A DNA stretch of 64,000 bases from Rhizobium sp. Q54 (GCA_945882615.1 CAMCWK010000005.1:1-64000), one strand, 5' to 3'. Counted from the stretch's first letter, positions 33,991 through 44,310 are shown. Made by a program: numbers and translations. Notes: generated by a model not told the origin, from the letters alone.

Positions 33991-34857
33991 TTAGCGGCTG
34001 CCGGCCTTCTGGCGCGCGAGTTCCTTGCGATAGGCGTTCTCGCGATCGGTGATATAGGCCTTGTAGCCGGCGGGATCGATGAAGGGATTGACGCCGCCCT
34101 TCTGGATTTTCGGATACTTGGCTTCCATGCCGTAATAGTTGCCATGCGCGCCCAGGAAGACGTCCACCGGAAGCGATTTCAGCACCTGGAAGGTCTTCTC
34201 ATAATCCTGCACGATATTCGGATAGGCCGCTTTGCCCACCAACTGATAGCCCGGATTGACGTTCGGGCTGCCGACAATCACCACATCCAGCGGTTTGCCG
34301 GCCTCCGTCACTTTCAGGCTCCAGGTGGTGCAGCCCTTGGTATGGCCCGGCGTCTTTTGCGCCGTCAGAACAGTTCCACCAAGCGAAACCGTATCCCGGT
34401 CACGCAGGCTGCGGTCCACTTTGACCGCCGGATAGAGCCAGTCGGTCTTGTTGCCATAGGCGAAATCCGTCTTGCCGCCGGACTCCACCACGCTCACATC
34501 ACTATCCATCACCTGATACTTGGCGCCGGTTTCCTTCACGATCTGCGCGCTGCCGGCGTCATGATCAAAATGCGCGTGACTGATCAGAAGGATTTTCGTG
34601 TCGCTGTATTTTAAGCCCAGTGTCTCGATGCTGGCCTTGATCTGGGCCGGACTTTCCGCGACGCCCGAATTGATCAGGATGTTTCCCGCAGGCGTGGTGA
34701 TCAGATAGACCGCCTGGTTCTTGCTGCCGACAAAATAGAGGTTGCCCGCCACATGATGCGCCGGAAACGGGGTGGTGTAATCGGTCTGGGCCAGCGCCGG
34801 CGTGCAGAGCGCGGCAAGGCCGAGCAGGGCAGCGGCAGGCATCAACTTGGACAGCAT
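33991..34857 (-). CDS. Subclass B3 metallo-beta-lactamase-like enzyme
   Basis: 288-residue exported zinc hydrolase. Signal peptide ends PALAQ. Zinc ligands: His94, His96, Asp98 and His99 in HAHFDHDAG, His172 in GHTKGCTTW, and His238 in GAHGNYYGM. This ligand set, the length and the periplasmic export match subclass B3 beta-lactamases of environmental bacteria. The alternative is another metallo-hydrolase of the same superfamily; the pattern favours B3. Monocistronic and intact. No mobile-element signs around it, so it looks like a chromosomal resident gene. Confidence 0.85.
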   Translation of the reverse strand: MLSKLMPAAALLGLAALCTPALAQTDYTTPFPAHHVAGNLYFVGSKNQAVYLITTPAGNILINSGVAESPAQIKASIETLGLKYSDTKILLISHAHFDHDAGSAQIVKETGAKYQVMDSDVSVVESGGKTDFAYGNKTDWLYPAVKVDRSLRDRDTVSLGGTVLTAQKTPGHTKGCTTWSLKVTEAGKPLDVVIVGSPNVNPGYQLVGKAAYPNIVQDYEKTFQVLKSLPVDVFLGAHGNYYGMEAKYPKIQKGGVNPFIDPAGYKAYITDRENAYRKELARQKAGSR

Positions 34858-34994
34858 GGAATTCTCCCCCGTTTTCCCAAAACGCTAGCCCGAACGTGAC
34901 AGGGTTGCCAGCCGGCACAGGCCACCGGAACATTGCTTGCCTCCCTGCCTGGCCTGTTCCATCCTTCGCCGCATTCAAACCGGAGACATGAACC

Positions 34995-36023
34995 ATGTCC
35001 GCCATTTCCCGCCGCATGATGATGACGACCGGACTGTCTCTCGCCGGCATGGCAAGCCTGTCACGCACCGCCCTGGCGCAAGGCGGCACCACCACCGGCC
35101 CCGCGCCCACGGCCCATATCGAGCGGCTGGACCCCAGCCTGGACGCCCTGATCGACGCCAATGCGCCGGTCGAAGTCATCATGGACGGCTACCAATGGGC
35201 GGAAGGCCCGGTGTGGATCGGCGGCGCGGACGGTCATCTGCTCGCCTCCGACCCGCCGCAGAATGTGATCCACCAATGGTCGCCCAAGTCCGGCGGCAGT
35301 GTCTGGCTGCGGCCGTCGGGCTATCAGGGCCCACCCACGCCGCGCCTACGCGAAGCCGGCTCCAACGGCCTGTTCCTGGGGCGCGGTGGCCTGCTGGTCG
35401 CCGACAGCGGCAACCGCTGCATCACCCAGATCGATCTGGCCACCAAGACCAGGTCCGTCATTGTCGACCGCTTCGAGGGCAAGCGCCTCAACAGTCCCAA
35501 CGACCTGTGCGTTTCCCCGGTCGATGGCTCTATCTATTTCACCGATCCGGCCTATGGCCTGACCGGCACCGAAAAATCGCCGGACCGCGAGCTGGATTTC
35601 ACCGGCGTGTTCCGCGTCGCGCCCGACAACAGCATTAGCCTGATCGGCAAGTATGGCGCGCCCAACGGTGTCGGCATTTCCCCGGACGGCCGCCGCCTGT
35701 ATCACACCGACCGCAGCATGGGCTGGGTGGTGCATGAGCTGGACGCGCAGGGCCGCTCGCTTTCCTCGCGTCCCTTCATCGACCGCGCCGCGCAGGGTTT
35801 CAAATCCACCAGCGGCGATGGCTTCAAGGTGGATTCCATGGGCAATGTCTGGCTGTCGGGTGACGGCATCAGCATCGTCAACCCGCAAGGAAAACGCATC
35901 GGCGTCATCCGCATCAGCGGACCGGCCGCCAACTGCGAACTGGGCGCCGACGGCCACCTTTATATCGCTGCCAACAAGCATCTGATGCGGGTGAAGGTGA
36001 AGGCGCGCAAACTGCGCGCCTGA
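34995..36023 (+). CDS. SMP-30/gluconolactonase-family protein
   Basis: 342-residue exported six-bladed propeller. Twin-arginine-like leader SRRMMMTTGLSLAGMA. Core SMP-30 motifs: WAEGPVWIGGADG (metal-binding Glu), NSPNDLCVSPVDGSIYFTDPAYG (Asn and Asp ligands), NGVGISPDGRRLYHTD. These enzymes hydrolyse sugar lactones, and the periplasmic place would suit the quinoprotein dehydrogenases nearby, which make lactones; that link is inference. Confidence 0.88.
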   Translation: MSAISRRMMMTTGLSLAGMASLSRTALAQGGTTTGPAPTAHIERLDPSLDALIDANAPVEVIMDGYQWAEGPVWIGGADGHLLASDPPQNVIHQWSPKSGGSVWLRPSGYQGPPTPRLREAGSNGLFLGRGGLLVADSGNRCITQIDLATKTRSVIVDRFEGKRLNSPNDLCVSPVDGSIYFTDPAYGLTGTEKSPDRELDFTGVFRVAPDNSISLIGKYGAPNGVGISPDGRRLYHTDRSMGWVVHELDAQGRSLSSRPFIDRAAQGFKSTSGDGFKVDSMGNVWLSGDGISIVNPQGKRIGVIRISGPAANCELGADGHLYIAANKHLMRVKVKARKLRA

Positions 36024-36254
36024 TCCGGCCGCGCACACTGCCAAAAAAAGCGCGGAGCCCAATCAAATCAGGCCGCGCAGCTGATTGACTTGTCGCGGGC
36101 GCTCCCCCACGCTGCTGCCATTAGACATTGGCGGGGGCCTTTTTCGGTATTTCATAAGTAGTAGTTGACGCAAGCCGCTGGTCCTCGCCAGCCATCTTGC
36201 TGTGCCTTCTCAAACGCGCAACGCAAGCGCGAGCCAAAAAGGGGAATGTGGGAC

Positions 36255-39200
36255 ATGAAACACCGTCATTTGCTCGTGGCCACGGCGCTGTGCGCCGGTC
36301 TTCTCCTTCCGGTCCTGACGTCCAGCGCCCAGCAGTCGCAGCTTGCGCCGATCCGCAGTTCCAGCGGCGTGGGCGCTGGGGCGGATGCGGAGTTCATGCG
36401 CGCCAAGGGCGCCAATCCCAACCGGCTCGACTTCACAGTGGACGAAGCCACCATGGCGGGTCTTTCGGTCTCGCCCAGGGGCGACAGTGTTGTTTTCGAC
36501 CTGCTGGGCCATATCTACCGCCTTCCCATCACGGGCGGCGCGGCGCAATCCCTGACCCAGGCCAGCGGCATTGCCGTCAACGCGCATCCACGCTTTTCGC
36601 CGGACGGCAACCGGATCGTCTTCGTCTCCGACCGCGGCGGGCAGGACAATCTGTGGGTGATGAATGCCGACGGTTCGAATGCCCGCATTCTCTATAGCGA
36701 TCCCTTCATGCGGTTCACCGATCCGGCCTGGTCGCCGGACGGCAAGACCATTGTCGCCGTGCGCAACTTGGCGTCGCCGGGCCGCGGCTGGCATCGCCGC
36801 ACCTGGGCGCTGGCGCTGGTGCCGGCGGGTGGCGGCAAGCCGCGCGAACTTCTGGCGGGGACATCGGACCAGTATTACGCCCCGACCTTCTCGCCGGACG
36901 GACGCTATGTCTATTTCCATTCCGCGGTGATGGCCTATCGCGGGCTTTCCATCTTCCAGTACCGCCAGAAGGTGAAGCGCATCGAGCTGGCGACGGGCAA
37001 GGTCGAGACCATGACGAGCCCCGAGCTGCCCGATACGACAAAAGACAAGATCGCATCGCCCTGGGTCATGGCCTATCACGAACTGCCGGACCGCTCGCCG
37101 GCCGAAATGGAGCCGCATCCCGATCCATCGGGACGCTACATCGCCTATGCCAAGGAAATGCCGGAAGGCAACTATTTCTGGCGCCGTCACCATCTGAAGG
37201 GCACCACCGCCCTGGTGCTGCTGGATACCCAGACCCGCACCGAAAAGGTGCTGGTTGACCCGGTCACCCGCGATGTCTCGCGCTCGCACGCTTATTACGT
37301 GGATACCCAGATGCCCGGCCATGACTGGACGCCGGACGGCAAGGCGGTGCTGTTCTGGCGCGAAGGCCATTTGTGGAAGGTGGATGTGGCGACCAACGCC
37401 GTCACCCAGATTCCCTTCACCGCCCGCTATCAGCGCACGGTCAGCGAACTGGTCAAGCCCAAGCTCGATGCCGCCAATGCGGCCAACTTTACGCCGCGCC
37501 TTTACATGTGGCCGGCTTTGTCGCCCGACAGGCGCAGTCTGGTGTTCGGCGCCATCGGCCGGCTGTGGCGCAAGCCCATGGCGGGCGGCGCGGCAACCCC
37601 GCTGATCGCCGGTGACGGCAAGGGACCGGCCGAGATCACCCCGGCCTGGTCGCCGGATGGCGCCAAGCTCGCCTTCGCCACCTGGCATGACGAAAAGCTG
37701 GGGGCACTCAATGTCCTGGACGTCGCCAGCGGCAAGGTCGCGCAAAGCTGCGCGTCGTCCAACGTCTTCATTCATCCGCGCTGGGAAAAGGGCGGTACGT
37801 TGGTCGTCACCGCGCGCACGGTTGCGCCGACCGAGGGTTCGCCCTGGGACGGCGGGAGCTGGGAGCTGCGCCGGATCGACCCCGGTACCTGCGCCCAGAC
37901 CCGCATCGCGCAGCTGGTGTTCAGCCAGCCGGCCGAAATCATGGCCGACGGGCGCATCTCCTTTACCCGGCAGAGCCGCTCCAAGAATCCGATGGTGATG
38001 ATGGAGCCGTTCCCCGGCGATGACACGACTTCGCGCGTGTTCGAGGTGGTCTCGATCGCGCCGGGCGGCGGCGACGAGCGCGTGCATGCGCTGTTTCCGC
38101 CGCGCAGCGGTTCGGGTAACAGCCCGATGCTGCGCCCCAATGGCGATGGTGTGCTGTTCGCGAGCGGCCAGCGCCTGTTCCATCAGCAACTCTCGGCGGT
38201 AAAGCCGGGGTCCGTCATTCCGGTCCATCCCAATGACATGGTCAAGGGCCGCACCCGTCTGGATCCCAACGGCCATTCCAGCGCGGCATCGTTCAGCCCC
38301 ACGGAAGTTCAGCTTATTTCGGGCAACCGCTTCGTGCTGGTGAATACGGCCACCGGCCAGAAGACCGAAACCGGGCTGCAGGTCACTGTGCCCAACGCGC
38401 CGGTTCCCGGCCGTCTCGCTCTGGTCGGCGCCAAAATCATCACCATGGAAGGCAGCCCAGGAAACGATCAGGTGATCGAGAAGGGCAACATCATCGTCGA
38501 GAAAGGCAAGCTGCTTTGCGTCGGGGAATGCCAGCCTGCCGCCGGCGATACCGTGATGGACATGGCAGGAAAAACCATCATTCCTGGCCTGATCGACATG
38601 CATGCGCATATCGGGCGCGGGGACGGTGCGGATGATGGGGTCCCCATGCGTCGCAACATGCGCCTGTCCACCGTTCTGGCCTATGGCGTGACGACGGTGC
38701 GCGACCCCTCGGGCAGCAATATCAATCATCCGCTGCTGCGGGACCTGACCGAAGTCGGCTACACTCTTGGGCCGCGCACCTATGGCACGGGCCAGGTGGT
38801 CTCCGAAGGCGGATTCATCGGCTTTGGCGACCATGTGAACATCAACAATATGGAAGATGCCCGCTATCACGTTTCGGCAAGGCTGGCGGTGGGGGTGGAG
38901 TCACTCAAGAACTTCCGCGTCGCCAACCGCAAGAAGCACCAGTACCTGATCGAGGCGGCGCGCGAACACAATATGCCGGTGACGGCGGAAGGCGCCTCGC
39001 CGATCCTGGCGCTGGGCTTTGCCATGGACGGCCAGACCGGTTGGGAGCACGCCATCGCGGCGCTGCCTTTGTTCAAGGACATGACGACCTTCTTCGCCAA
39101 GACCGGCGTCACCCATTCCCCGACCATGACCATCATCGGCTGGCCGGACGGCACCCAGACCTATTTCAGGCCCTATGCCAAGCTGCAGAACGATCCGATG

Positions 39201-39686
39201 TACCGCTATGTCGCGTCGAAATCCTTTATCGAGGGACGCAACACCCGCTCGATGGTGGAGCAGCCCAAGGAAAGGTTCTGGCACCCGGTCTATGCCGAAG
39301 CCTCGGCTGACATTCAGCGCGCCGGCGGTTTCGTGACCTCGGGCGAGCATGGCGAGCAGCCCGGTATCGGCACCCATTGGGACATCTGGACCTTCGCCGA
39401 CGCGATGACCGAGAGGGAGGCGCTGTACACCGCCACCGTGGCGGGGGCGCACTTCCTGGGCGCGCAGGACCAGATCGGCTCGCTCAAGGCGGGCAAGCTG
39501 GCCGACCTTGTGGTGCTCAACAACGATCCGATGCGCAACATCCGCAACACCACAGATATCGCCTATGTCATGACGGACGGGCGGCTGCTGCAGCGTTCCA
39601 CCCTTGACCAGGTCTGGCCGCAGAAAGTGCCCATGGGTTTTAGGCCCTGGTCGCGCGACAGCTACGCCACGCCGCCGGCACGTTGA
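36255..39686 (+). CDS. Propeller-amidohydrolase fusion (TolB-like plus metal-dependent hydrolase)
   Basis: About 1143 residues from the ATG at 36255, which has AAGGGGAA nine bases upstream. Signal peptide ends SSAQQ. The N-terminal 700 residues are a WD40-like/TolB beta-propeller with PDG repeats (FSPDGNRIVFVSDRGG, WSPDGKTIVAVR, LSPDRRSLVFG); the C-terminal part is an amidohydrolase barrel with the metal motif GLIDMHAHIGRG and the late GEHGEQPG and YTATVAGAHFLG segments. Exported peptidase or imidase-type function likely. Followed 19 bp later by a POT peptide transporter, suggesting extracytoplasmic peptide use. Confidence 0.87.
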   Translation: MKHRHLLVATALCAGLLLPVLTSSAQQSQLAPIRSSSGVGAGADAEFMRAKGANPNRLDFTVDEATMAGLSVSPRGDSVVFDLLGHIYRLPITGGAAQSLTQASGIAVNAHPRFSPDGNRIVFVSDRGGQDNLWVMNADGSNARILYSDPFMRFTDPAWSPDGKTIVAVRNLASPGRGWHRRTWALALVPAGGGKPRELLAGTSDQYYAPTFSPDGRYVYFHSAVMAYRGLSIFQYRQKVKRIELATGKVETMTSPELPDTTKDKIASPWVMAYHELPDRSPAEMEPHPDPSGRYIAYAKEMPEGNYFWRRHHLKGTTALVLLDTQTRTEKVLVDPVTRDVSRSHAYYVDTQMPGHDWTPDGKAVLFWREGHLWKVDVATNAVTQIPFTARYQRTVSELVKPKLDAANAANFTPRLYMWPALSPDRRSLVFGAIGRLWRKPMAGGAATPLIAGDGKGPAEITPAWSPDGAKLAFATWHDEKLGALNVLDVASGKVAQSCASSNVFIHPRWEKGGTLVVTARTVAPTEGSPWDGGSWELRRIDPGTCAQTRIAQLVFSQPAEIMADGRISFTRQSRSKNPMVMMEPFPGDDTTSRVFEVVSIAPGGGDERVHALFPPRSGSGNSPMLRPNGDGVLFASGQRLFHQQLSAVKPGSVIPVHPNDMVKGRTRLDPNGHSSAASFSPTEVQLISGNRFVLVNTATGQKTETGLQVTVPNAPVPGRLALVGAKIITMEGSPGNDQVIEKGNIIVEKGKLLCVGECQPAAGDTVMDMAGKTIIPGLIDMHAHIGRGDGADDGVPMRRNMRLSTVLAYGVTTVRDPSGSNINHPLLRDLTEVGYTLGPRTYGTGQVVSEGGFIGFGDHVNINNMEDARYHVSARLAVGVESLKNFRVANRKKHQYLIEAAREHNMPVTAEGASPILALGFAMDGQTGWEHAIAALPLFKDMTTFFAKTGVTHSPTMTIIGWPDGTQTYFRPYAKLQNDPMYRYVASKSFIEGRNTRSMVEQPKERFWHPVYAEASADIQRAGGFVTSGEHGEQPGIGTHWDIWTFADAMTEREALYTATVAGAHFLGAQDQIGSLKAGKLADLVVLNNDPMRNIRNTTDIAYVMTDGRLLQRSTLDQVWPQKVPMGFRPWSRDSYATPPAR

Positions 39687-39705
39687 CCCCGGCATGGAGT
39701 AGTTG

Positions 39706-41043
39706 ATGTTCGGCAAGTTCAAGGGCCAGCCGCGCGGCGTCTTTGTGATGTTCGCGACGGAGTTCTGGGAGCGTTTCTCCTATTACGGCTTTATGGGGAT
39801 CATGGTCCTGTTCATGGTCGCCGACCCAAGCGCGGGCGGGCTGGGCTATGATCGCAGCCGGGCGCTGTTCCTGTTCGGCCTGTTTTCCAGCTTCATGTGG
39901 TTCATGCCGCTGCTGGGCGGCTGGCTGGCCGACCGGTTCCTGGGGCCGCGCCTGGCGGTGCTGCTGGGGTGCATCGGCCTGGCGGGCGGCAATTTCCTGC
40001 TGGCCGCGTCAAGCTTTTCCGCCAAAGGCGGGGAGGTGCAGACCGCCATGGTGTTTTTCGTCACCGGCATCTTGACGATGATCGCGGGCGCCGGCCTGTT
40101 CAAGTCGAACGCCTCGGCGCTATTGGGTCAGTTGTTCGGTCCCAACGACCCGCGCCGCGAGGTCGGGTTCATCCTTTTCTACATGGGCATCAACATGGGC
40201 GCGCTGTTCGCGCCTTTCGGCGCCGGAACCGCCGGCGAGCGGGTGGGCTGGGGCTGGGGCTTCCTGCTGGCGGGCGTCGGCATGGTGATCGGCTTCCTGA
40301 TTTTCGCCTTCCAGGCTCGCCGCGCTTTTCCCGTGGCGGTCGCCACGCCGGAAGAACAGGCTGCGCCCAAGGCGGTCATCGGCCGGGTGCTGCTGGAATC
40401 CCGGCATGTGCATCTGATCGTGCTGATGGCGGTGTTCGCCACCATCTACATGGCGGGACAGCAGACCTATGGCGGGGTGATGAATCTCTATGCCGAGGAA
40501 CGGGTGGACCGGATGGTCGGCGGTATGCTGATCCCCACCACCTGGTTCATGGCGCTCAACCCGCTGCTGGTGGTGCTGCTGGGATCGACGGTGGCCGATC
40601 TGTGGCGCAAGCGGGCCGAGAAATCCCACCGCATCGTCTTTGTCGAGAAGGTCACCATGGGCCTCCTGCTGATGAGCAGCTCGTTCCTCTTCCTGATCGC
40701 GGTCGAATATCTGACCCCGGGCGCGGCCTCGCCGCTGGTCCTGATCGTCTTCTACGTGCTGATCACCGCCGCCGAGCTTTGCGTGCTGCCCGCCGGTCTG
40801 GTGGAAGTCAGCCGCCGCGCCCCCAAGGAAGTCATCGGCATCATGATGGGAGTGTGGATATTCACCATGGGCGGCGGCGCCTTTTTGGCGGGCGTGCTCG
40901 GCTCCTATGCCAACGAATTGGGCAATATCGGCATCTTCGCCGTACTGGCGACGATCGGTCTGGTGTCAGCGGCGGTTCTGTTCCCGCTGGAGTATGTCTT
41001 GCGCAAGACAAGCTATCGCGCGGTGATACAGCCGGCGCGCTAG
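39706..41043 (+). CDS. POT/PTR2-family peptide transporter
   Basis: 445-residue proton-coupled oligopeptide transporter of the MFS type with 12 or more TM helices. The PTR2 signature FATEFWERFSYYGF is at the N-terminus, and FYMGINMGALFAPF is the second family motif. It imports di- and tripeptides with protons. Immediately downstream of the propeller-amidohydrolase and probably co-transcribed with it. The start at 39706 uses the ATG in GTTGATG. Confidence 0.93.
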   Translation: MFGKFKGQPRGVFVMFATEFWERFSYYGFMGIMVLFMVADPSAGGLGYDRSRALFLFGLFSSFMWFMPLLGGWLADRFLGPRLAVLLGCIGLAGGNFLLAASSFSAKGGEVQTAMVFFVTGILTMIAGAGLFKSNASALLGQLFGPNDPRREVGFILFYMGINMGALFAPFGAGTAGERVGWGWGFLLAGVGMVIGFLIFAFQARRAFPVAVATPEEQAAPKAVIGRVLLESRHVHLIVLMAVFATIYMAGQQTYGGVMNLYAEERVDRMVGGMLIPTTWFMALNPLLVVLLGSTVADLWRKRAEKSHRIVFVEKVTMGLLLMSSSFLFLIAVEYLTPGAASPLVLIVFYVLITAAELCVLPAGLVEVSRRAPKEVIGIMMGVWIFTMGGGAFLAGVLGSYANELGNIGIFAVLATIGLVSAAVLFPLEYVLRKTSYRAVIQPAR

Positions 41044-41046
41044 CCG

Positions 41047-41964
41047 TCAGGCTTTCACATACTTGTCGAACCAGGCCAGCGTGCGCTGCCAGGCCTGCTT
41101 GGCGGCGGCTTCGTCGTAACGCGGCGTGGTGTCGTTGTGAAAGCCGTGGTTGGCGTTCGCGTAGATATGCCCCTCATGCGGCACGTCGGCTTGGGTCAGG
41201 GCGGCGTCGAAGGCGGGCCAGCCGGCATTGATACGGGCGTCAAGTTCGCCCATCTGGACATTGAGCGGCGCCTTGATCTTGGGGACATCTTCGACCGCCG
41301 GCTGCGAGCCGTAAAAAGGAACGCCCGCCGCCAGGCCGTCGCCCATCCGCACCGCCAGGTATCCCACCACGCCGCCGCCGAAACAGAAGCCCACCGCGCC
41401 CAGCTTGCCGGTGCTGTCGGGCCGATTCTTCACATAGACGGCCGCGGCATGAAGATCCTCGCGCATCTTGGCGCCATCGACGGTGCGAAACAGTGCGCCG
41501 CCTTTTTCATCATCGCCGGGATAGCCGCCGACCGAGGAGAGCCCGTCGGGCGCCAGCGCCATGTAACCGGCGGTGGCGAAGCGGCGCGCCACATCCTTGA
41601 CGTAAGGGTTCAGCCCGCGATTTTCATGGATCACGATGATCGCGGGCAGCTTGCCCTTGGCATCGGCGGGTCGCACCAGATAGCAGTCGATATGGCCGGT
41701 GCCGGCGGGTGAGGGCACGCGCACCGTTTCGGTACGGATACGCTTGTCATCCTCGGGCACCTGGATTGCCCAGGCATAATTGGGCGCCAGCATCTCCACC
41801 AGCGCGGTGGCGGTCACGGCGGCGGTGGCGAATCTTCCCGCGCCCGCGATGAATTCGCGCCGCGCAATGGCTCCATGCACATAGGAATCCAGCAGGTTCA
41901 AAAGCTCCTGCGGGAAATCGGACGCCTTCTTGCGTTCCAGTTTTGCGCGTTCATTGCCGTCCAT
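41047..41964 (-). CDS. Dienelactone hydrolase family protein
   Basis: 305-residue alpha/beta hydrolase. A long N-terminal extension (about 1-65) contains ARREFIAGAGRFATAAVTATA, a twin-arginine-like signal. The catalytic nucleophile is Cys in GAVGFCFGGG (Cys-Asp-His triad with VQMGELD and NANHGFHND). Dienelactone hydrolases open dienelactones or related esters; a general carboxymethylenebutenolidase-like role is likely. The stop is 4 bases past the convergent POT gene stop. Confidence 0.88.
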   Translation of the reverse strand: MDGNERAKLERKKASDFPQELLNLLDSYVHGAIARREFIAGAGRFATAAVTATALVEMLAPNYAWAIQVPEDDKRIRTETVRVPSPAGTGHIDCYLVRPADAKGKLPAIIVIHENRGLNPYVKDVARRFATAGYMALAPDGLSSVGGYPGDDEKGGALFRTVDGAKMREDLHAAAVYVKNRPDSTGKLGAVGFCFGGGVVGYLAVRMGDGLAAGVPFYGSQPAVEDVPKIKAPLNVQMGELDARINAGWPAFDAALTQADVPHEGHIYANANHGFHNDTTPRYDEAAAKQAWQRTLAWFDKYVKA

Positions 41965-41973
41965 GAAAGCCTC

Positions 41974-44310
41974 CTACTGTTTGAGCCTGTAGGCCACGAA
42001 GCTGTCGCTGCTGCCGGTGCGGAAACCGCCACTGCCGCCGGCCGCGATCACCACATACTGTTTTCCGTCCTGCCCGAAATAGGTCATGGGGGTGGCGTGG
42101 CCGCCAGCGGGAAGCTTCACTTTCCACAACTCCTTGCCGCTGGCTTCATCGATCGCACGGAAATGTCCGTCCTGGCTGGCGCCGATAAAGACCACCCCGC
42201 CCGCCGTAACGATGGAGCCGCCCATATTGGGCGCGCCCAGGGTGAAGGGCAGACCCAGCGGCTTGTTGAATGGCCCGCTGTTGGAGGCATTGCCGAACGG
42301 ATGCTGCCACAGCACCTTGCGGCTCTTCAGCGCGATGGCGGTGATGTAGCCGTAAGGCGGCCGCTGGCAGGGAATGCCCAGATGCGGCGTGAGGAAGCCT
42401 TTGAAGCGGATGGCATAGGGGGTGCCCTCCATCGCCCCGGCATTGCTGCCCTTGTAGGGATTGGCCAGCGCGCGCGGCGTGGCGCGGGGGAAGATGTTCT
42501 CCTTGTCAGCCTGGGCGCGGGGGATCAGCTCGTCCCAGTCGGCCATAATGTTGTGATTGACGATCATGATGCCGCGATCCTCATCCACCGAGACGCTGCC
42601 CCAGTCGATACCGCCGAGTTCGCCCGGCGTGCGGATGGAAGGCCCCACGCGCAGCGGCGTGTACATGCCCTGATAGCGCGCGGTCTTGAACAGAATACGG
42701 CAATAAAGCTGGTCGAAGGGTGTCATGCCCCACATGTCGGCTTCGGTGAGCGTGCCGCCGGAGAAATCCGGAAACTCGGTGGAGAAGGGCTGAGTCGGCG
42801 ACGAACGTTCACCCGGAACGTCCGACGCCGGTACGGGCCGCTCTTCCACTTTGGTCAAAGGCTTTCCGGTGCGCCGGTCGAGAACGAAAATCTGTCCCGT
42901 CTTGGTGGGCAGGATCAGGCCCGGCGCGGTGCCATTGGCCGAGGGGAAATCGACCAGCACCGGCTGGGATCCAAGGTCGTAGTCCCACAGGTCGCGATGA
43001 ATAGCCTGGAAGGTCCAGCGCACCGCGCCGGTCTGCGCATCCAGCGCAACCACCGCGCTGGTGAAGCGGTCGGTCTCGGGCGTGCGATGGGCGCCGTAAT
43101 AATCCGGGCTGCCATTGCCCATCGGCACATAGACAAGTCCCAGCGCTTCATCGCCGCTGAACACCGTCCAGCTGTTTGGCGTGGACGGCGTGTAGGGTTT
43201 GCCGGGCGCAGCGGGCGTGGGATCGTCGGGGCGGCCCGGATCGAAGGCCCATTTGATCTGGCCTGTCACCGCGTCATAACCGCGGATCACGCCGGGCGGC
43301 ACATTGACCGACTGATTGTCGACAACGAAGGCACCGATCACCGCCGTGCCGCGCACGATGGTGGGCGGCGAAGTGGGATTGCTCCAACCGGGAAGGAAAT
43401 TTCCCATGCCATCGCGCAAATCGGCGGCGCCGTTGGTGCCGAAGCTGGCGCAGGGGCGTCCTGTCTTGGCGTCGAGCGCGATCAGCCGGTTGTCGGCGGT
43501 GCCGAGCAACAGCCGGGCCGGGCATTCGGCTGTGGCATCCGGCGTGCGGAAGAAGGACACGCCGCGACAGACGCCGCGATTGCCCAGCGCCGGATTGATC
43601 TTGGGATCATGGCGCCAGATTTCCTTGCCCGTCACCGGGTCCAGCGCAAACACAGCATTGTAGCCGGTGCAGCCATAGAGCATGCCGTCCACCATCAAGG
43701 GTGTGGCTTCCAGCAGGTCGGCGGAGAGTTTGCCCCGCTCGCGCACGCCCGAACGATAGACCCAGGCCTGTTCCAGATTGGCGGCATTGGCGGGCGTGAT
43801 CTGGGCCAGCCGGGAATAACGCGTGCCGGCCTGCGTCTTGCCGTAATGCGTCCATTCACCGTCATTGGTGCCCGTTACGGCGGCGAGCTGGGTTGGCGCA
43901 GGACCGGTGGGCAGCTTGATTACCGCCCATGTGGCCGCGGCGGTGGCTGCCACCGCGAAGATCACCACCAGCGCGGACAATACGGGTCTCAGGGTGGAGC
44001 GCTCGGCGCCGCCGATCCGCGACAGCAGCCATACCACCAGTGCGAGAATCGCCAGATAGACCAGCCGGGGCATCAGCGCCCAGCCATCCAGGCCCACTTC
44101 CCACAGCGACCAGATCGTGGTTCCGAAAAGCACCAGCCATAAGAGCTGGGTTCCGGCACGGTCACGGGAAAGGATGAACCATGCGCAGAGCAGAACCAGC
44201 AGTCCGGTGACAATGTAGTAAAATGAACCACCCAGCATCGCCAGATAAGCGCCCGGCAGCGCCAGCCCAAGCCCCGTGATCGCAAGCACGATAAATGACA
44301 GAATCCGCAT
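41974..44310 (-). CDS. gcd: Membrane-bound PQQ-dependent dehydrogenase (glucose dehydrogenase type)
   Basis: 778-residue quinoprotein. The N-terminal 140 residues form five TM helices that dock to ubiquinone, typical of mGDH and quinate dehydrogenase; the periplasmic eight-bladed propeller carries W-motifs (EWTHYGKTQAGTRYS, VYGCTGYNAVFALDP style) and ends with GGHATPMTYFGQDGKQYVV. It oxidises aldose or a cyclitol to the lactone and passes electrons to the quinone pool. Glucose versus quinate cannot be decided by eye. Ten bases upstream of the dienelactone hydrolase and in the same direction, hence a likely operon. Confidence 0.9.
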   Translation of the reverse strand: MRILSFIVLAITGLGLALPGAYLAMLGGSFYYIVTGLLVLLCAWFILSRDRAGTQLLWLVLFGTTIWSLWEVGLDGWALMPRLVYLAILALVVWLLSRIGGAERSTLRPVLSALVVIFAVAATAAATWAVIKLPTGPAPTQLAAVTGTNDGEWTHYGKTQAGTRYSRLAQITPANAANLEQAWVYRSGVRERGKLSADLLEATPLMVDGMLYGCTGYNAVFALDPVTGKEIWRHDPKINPALGNRGVCRGVSFFRTPDATAECPARLLLGTADNRLIALDAKTGRPCASFGTNGAADLRDGMGNFLPGWSNPTSPPTIVRGTAVIGAFVVDNQSVNVPPGVIRGYDAVTGQIKWAFDPGRPDDPTPAAPGKPYTPSTPNSWTVFSGDEALGLVYVPMGNGSPDYYGAHRTPETDRFTSAVVALDAQTGAVRWTFQAIHRDLWDYDLGSQPVLVDFPSANGTAPGLILPTKTGQIFVLDRRTGKPLTKVEERPVPASDVPGERSSPTQPFSTEFPDFSGGTLTEADMWGMTPFDQLYCRILFKTARYQGMYTPLRVGPSIRTPGELGGIDWGSVSVDEDRGIMIVNHNIMADWDELIPRAQADKENIFPRATPRALANPYKGSNAGAMEGTPYAIRFKGFLTPHLGIPCQRPPYGYITAIALKSRKVLWQHPFGNASNSGPFNKPLGLPFTLGAPNMGGSIVTAGGVVFIGASQDGHFRAIDEASGKELWKVKLPAGGHATPMTYFGQDGKQYVVIAAGGSGGFRTGSSDSFVAYRLKQ

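Noticed and set aside
36210-38870. An 886-codon open frame on the minus strand
   Set aside because: It is antisense to the propeller-amidohydrolase; its composition is a high-GC shadow (Arg/His/Gly-rich) with no domain, while the sense strand has a signal peptide and catalytic motifs.
41875-44142. A 755-codon open frame on the plus strand
   Set aside because: Antisense shadow of the membrane quinoprotein; low-information Arg/Gly/His sequence.
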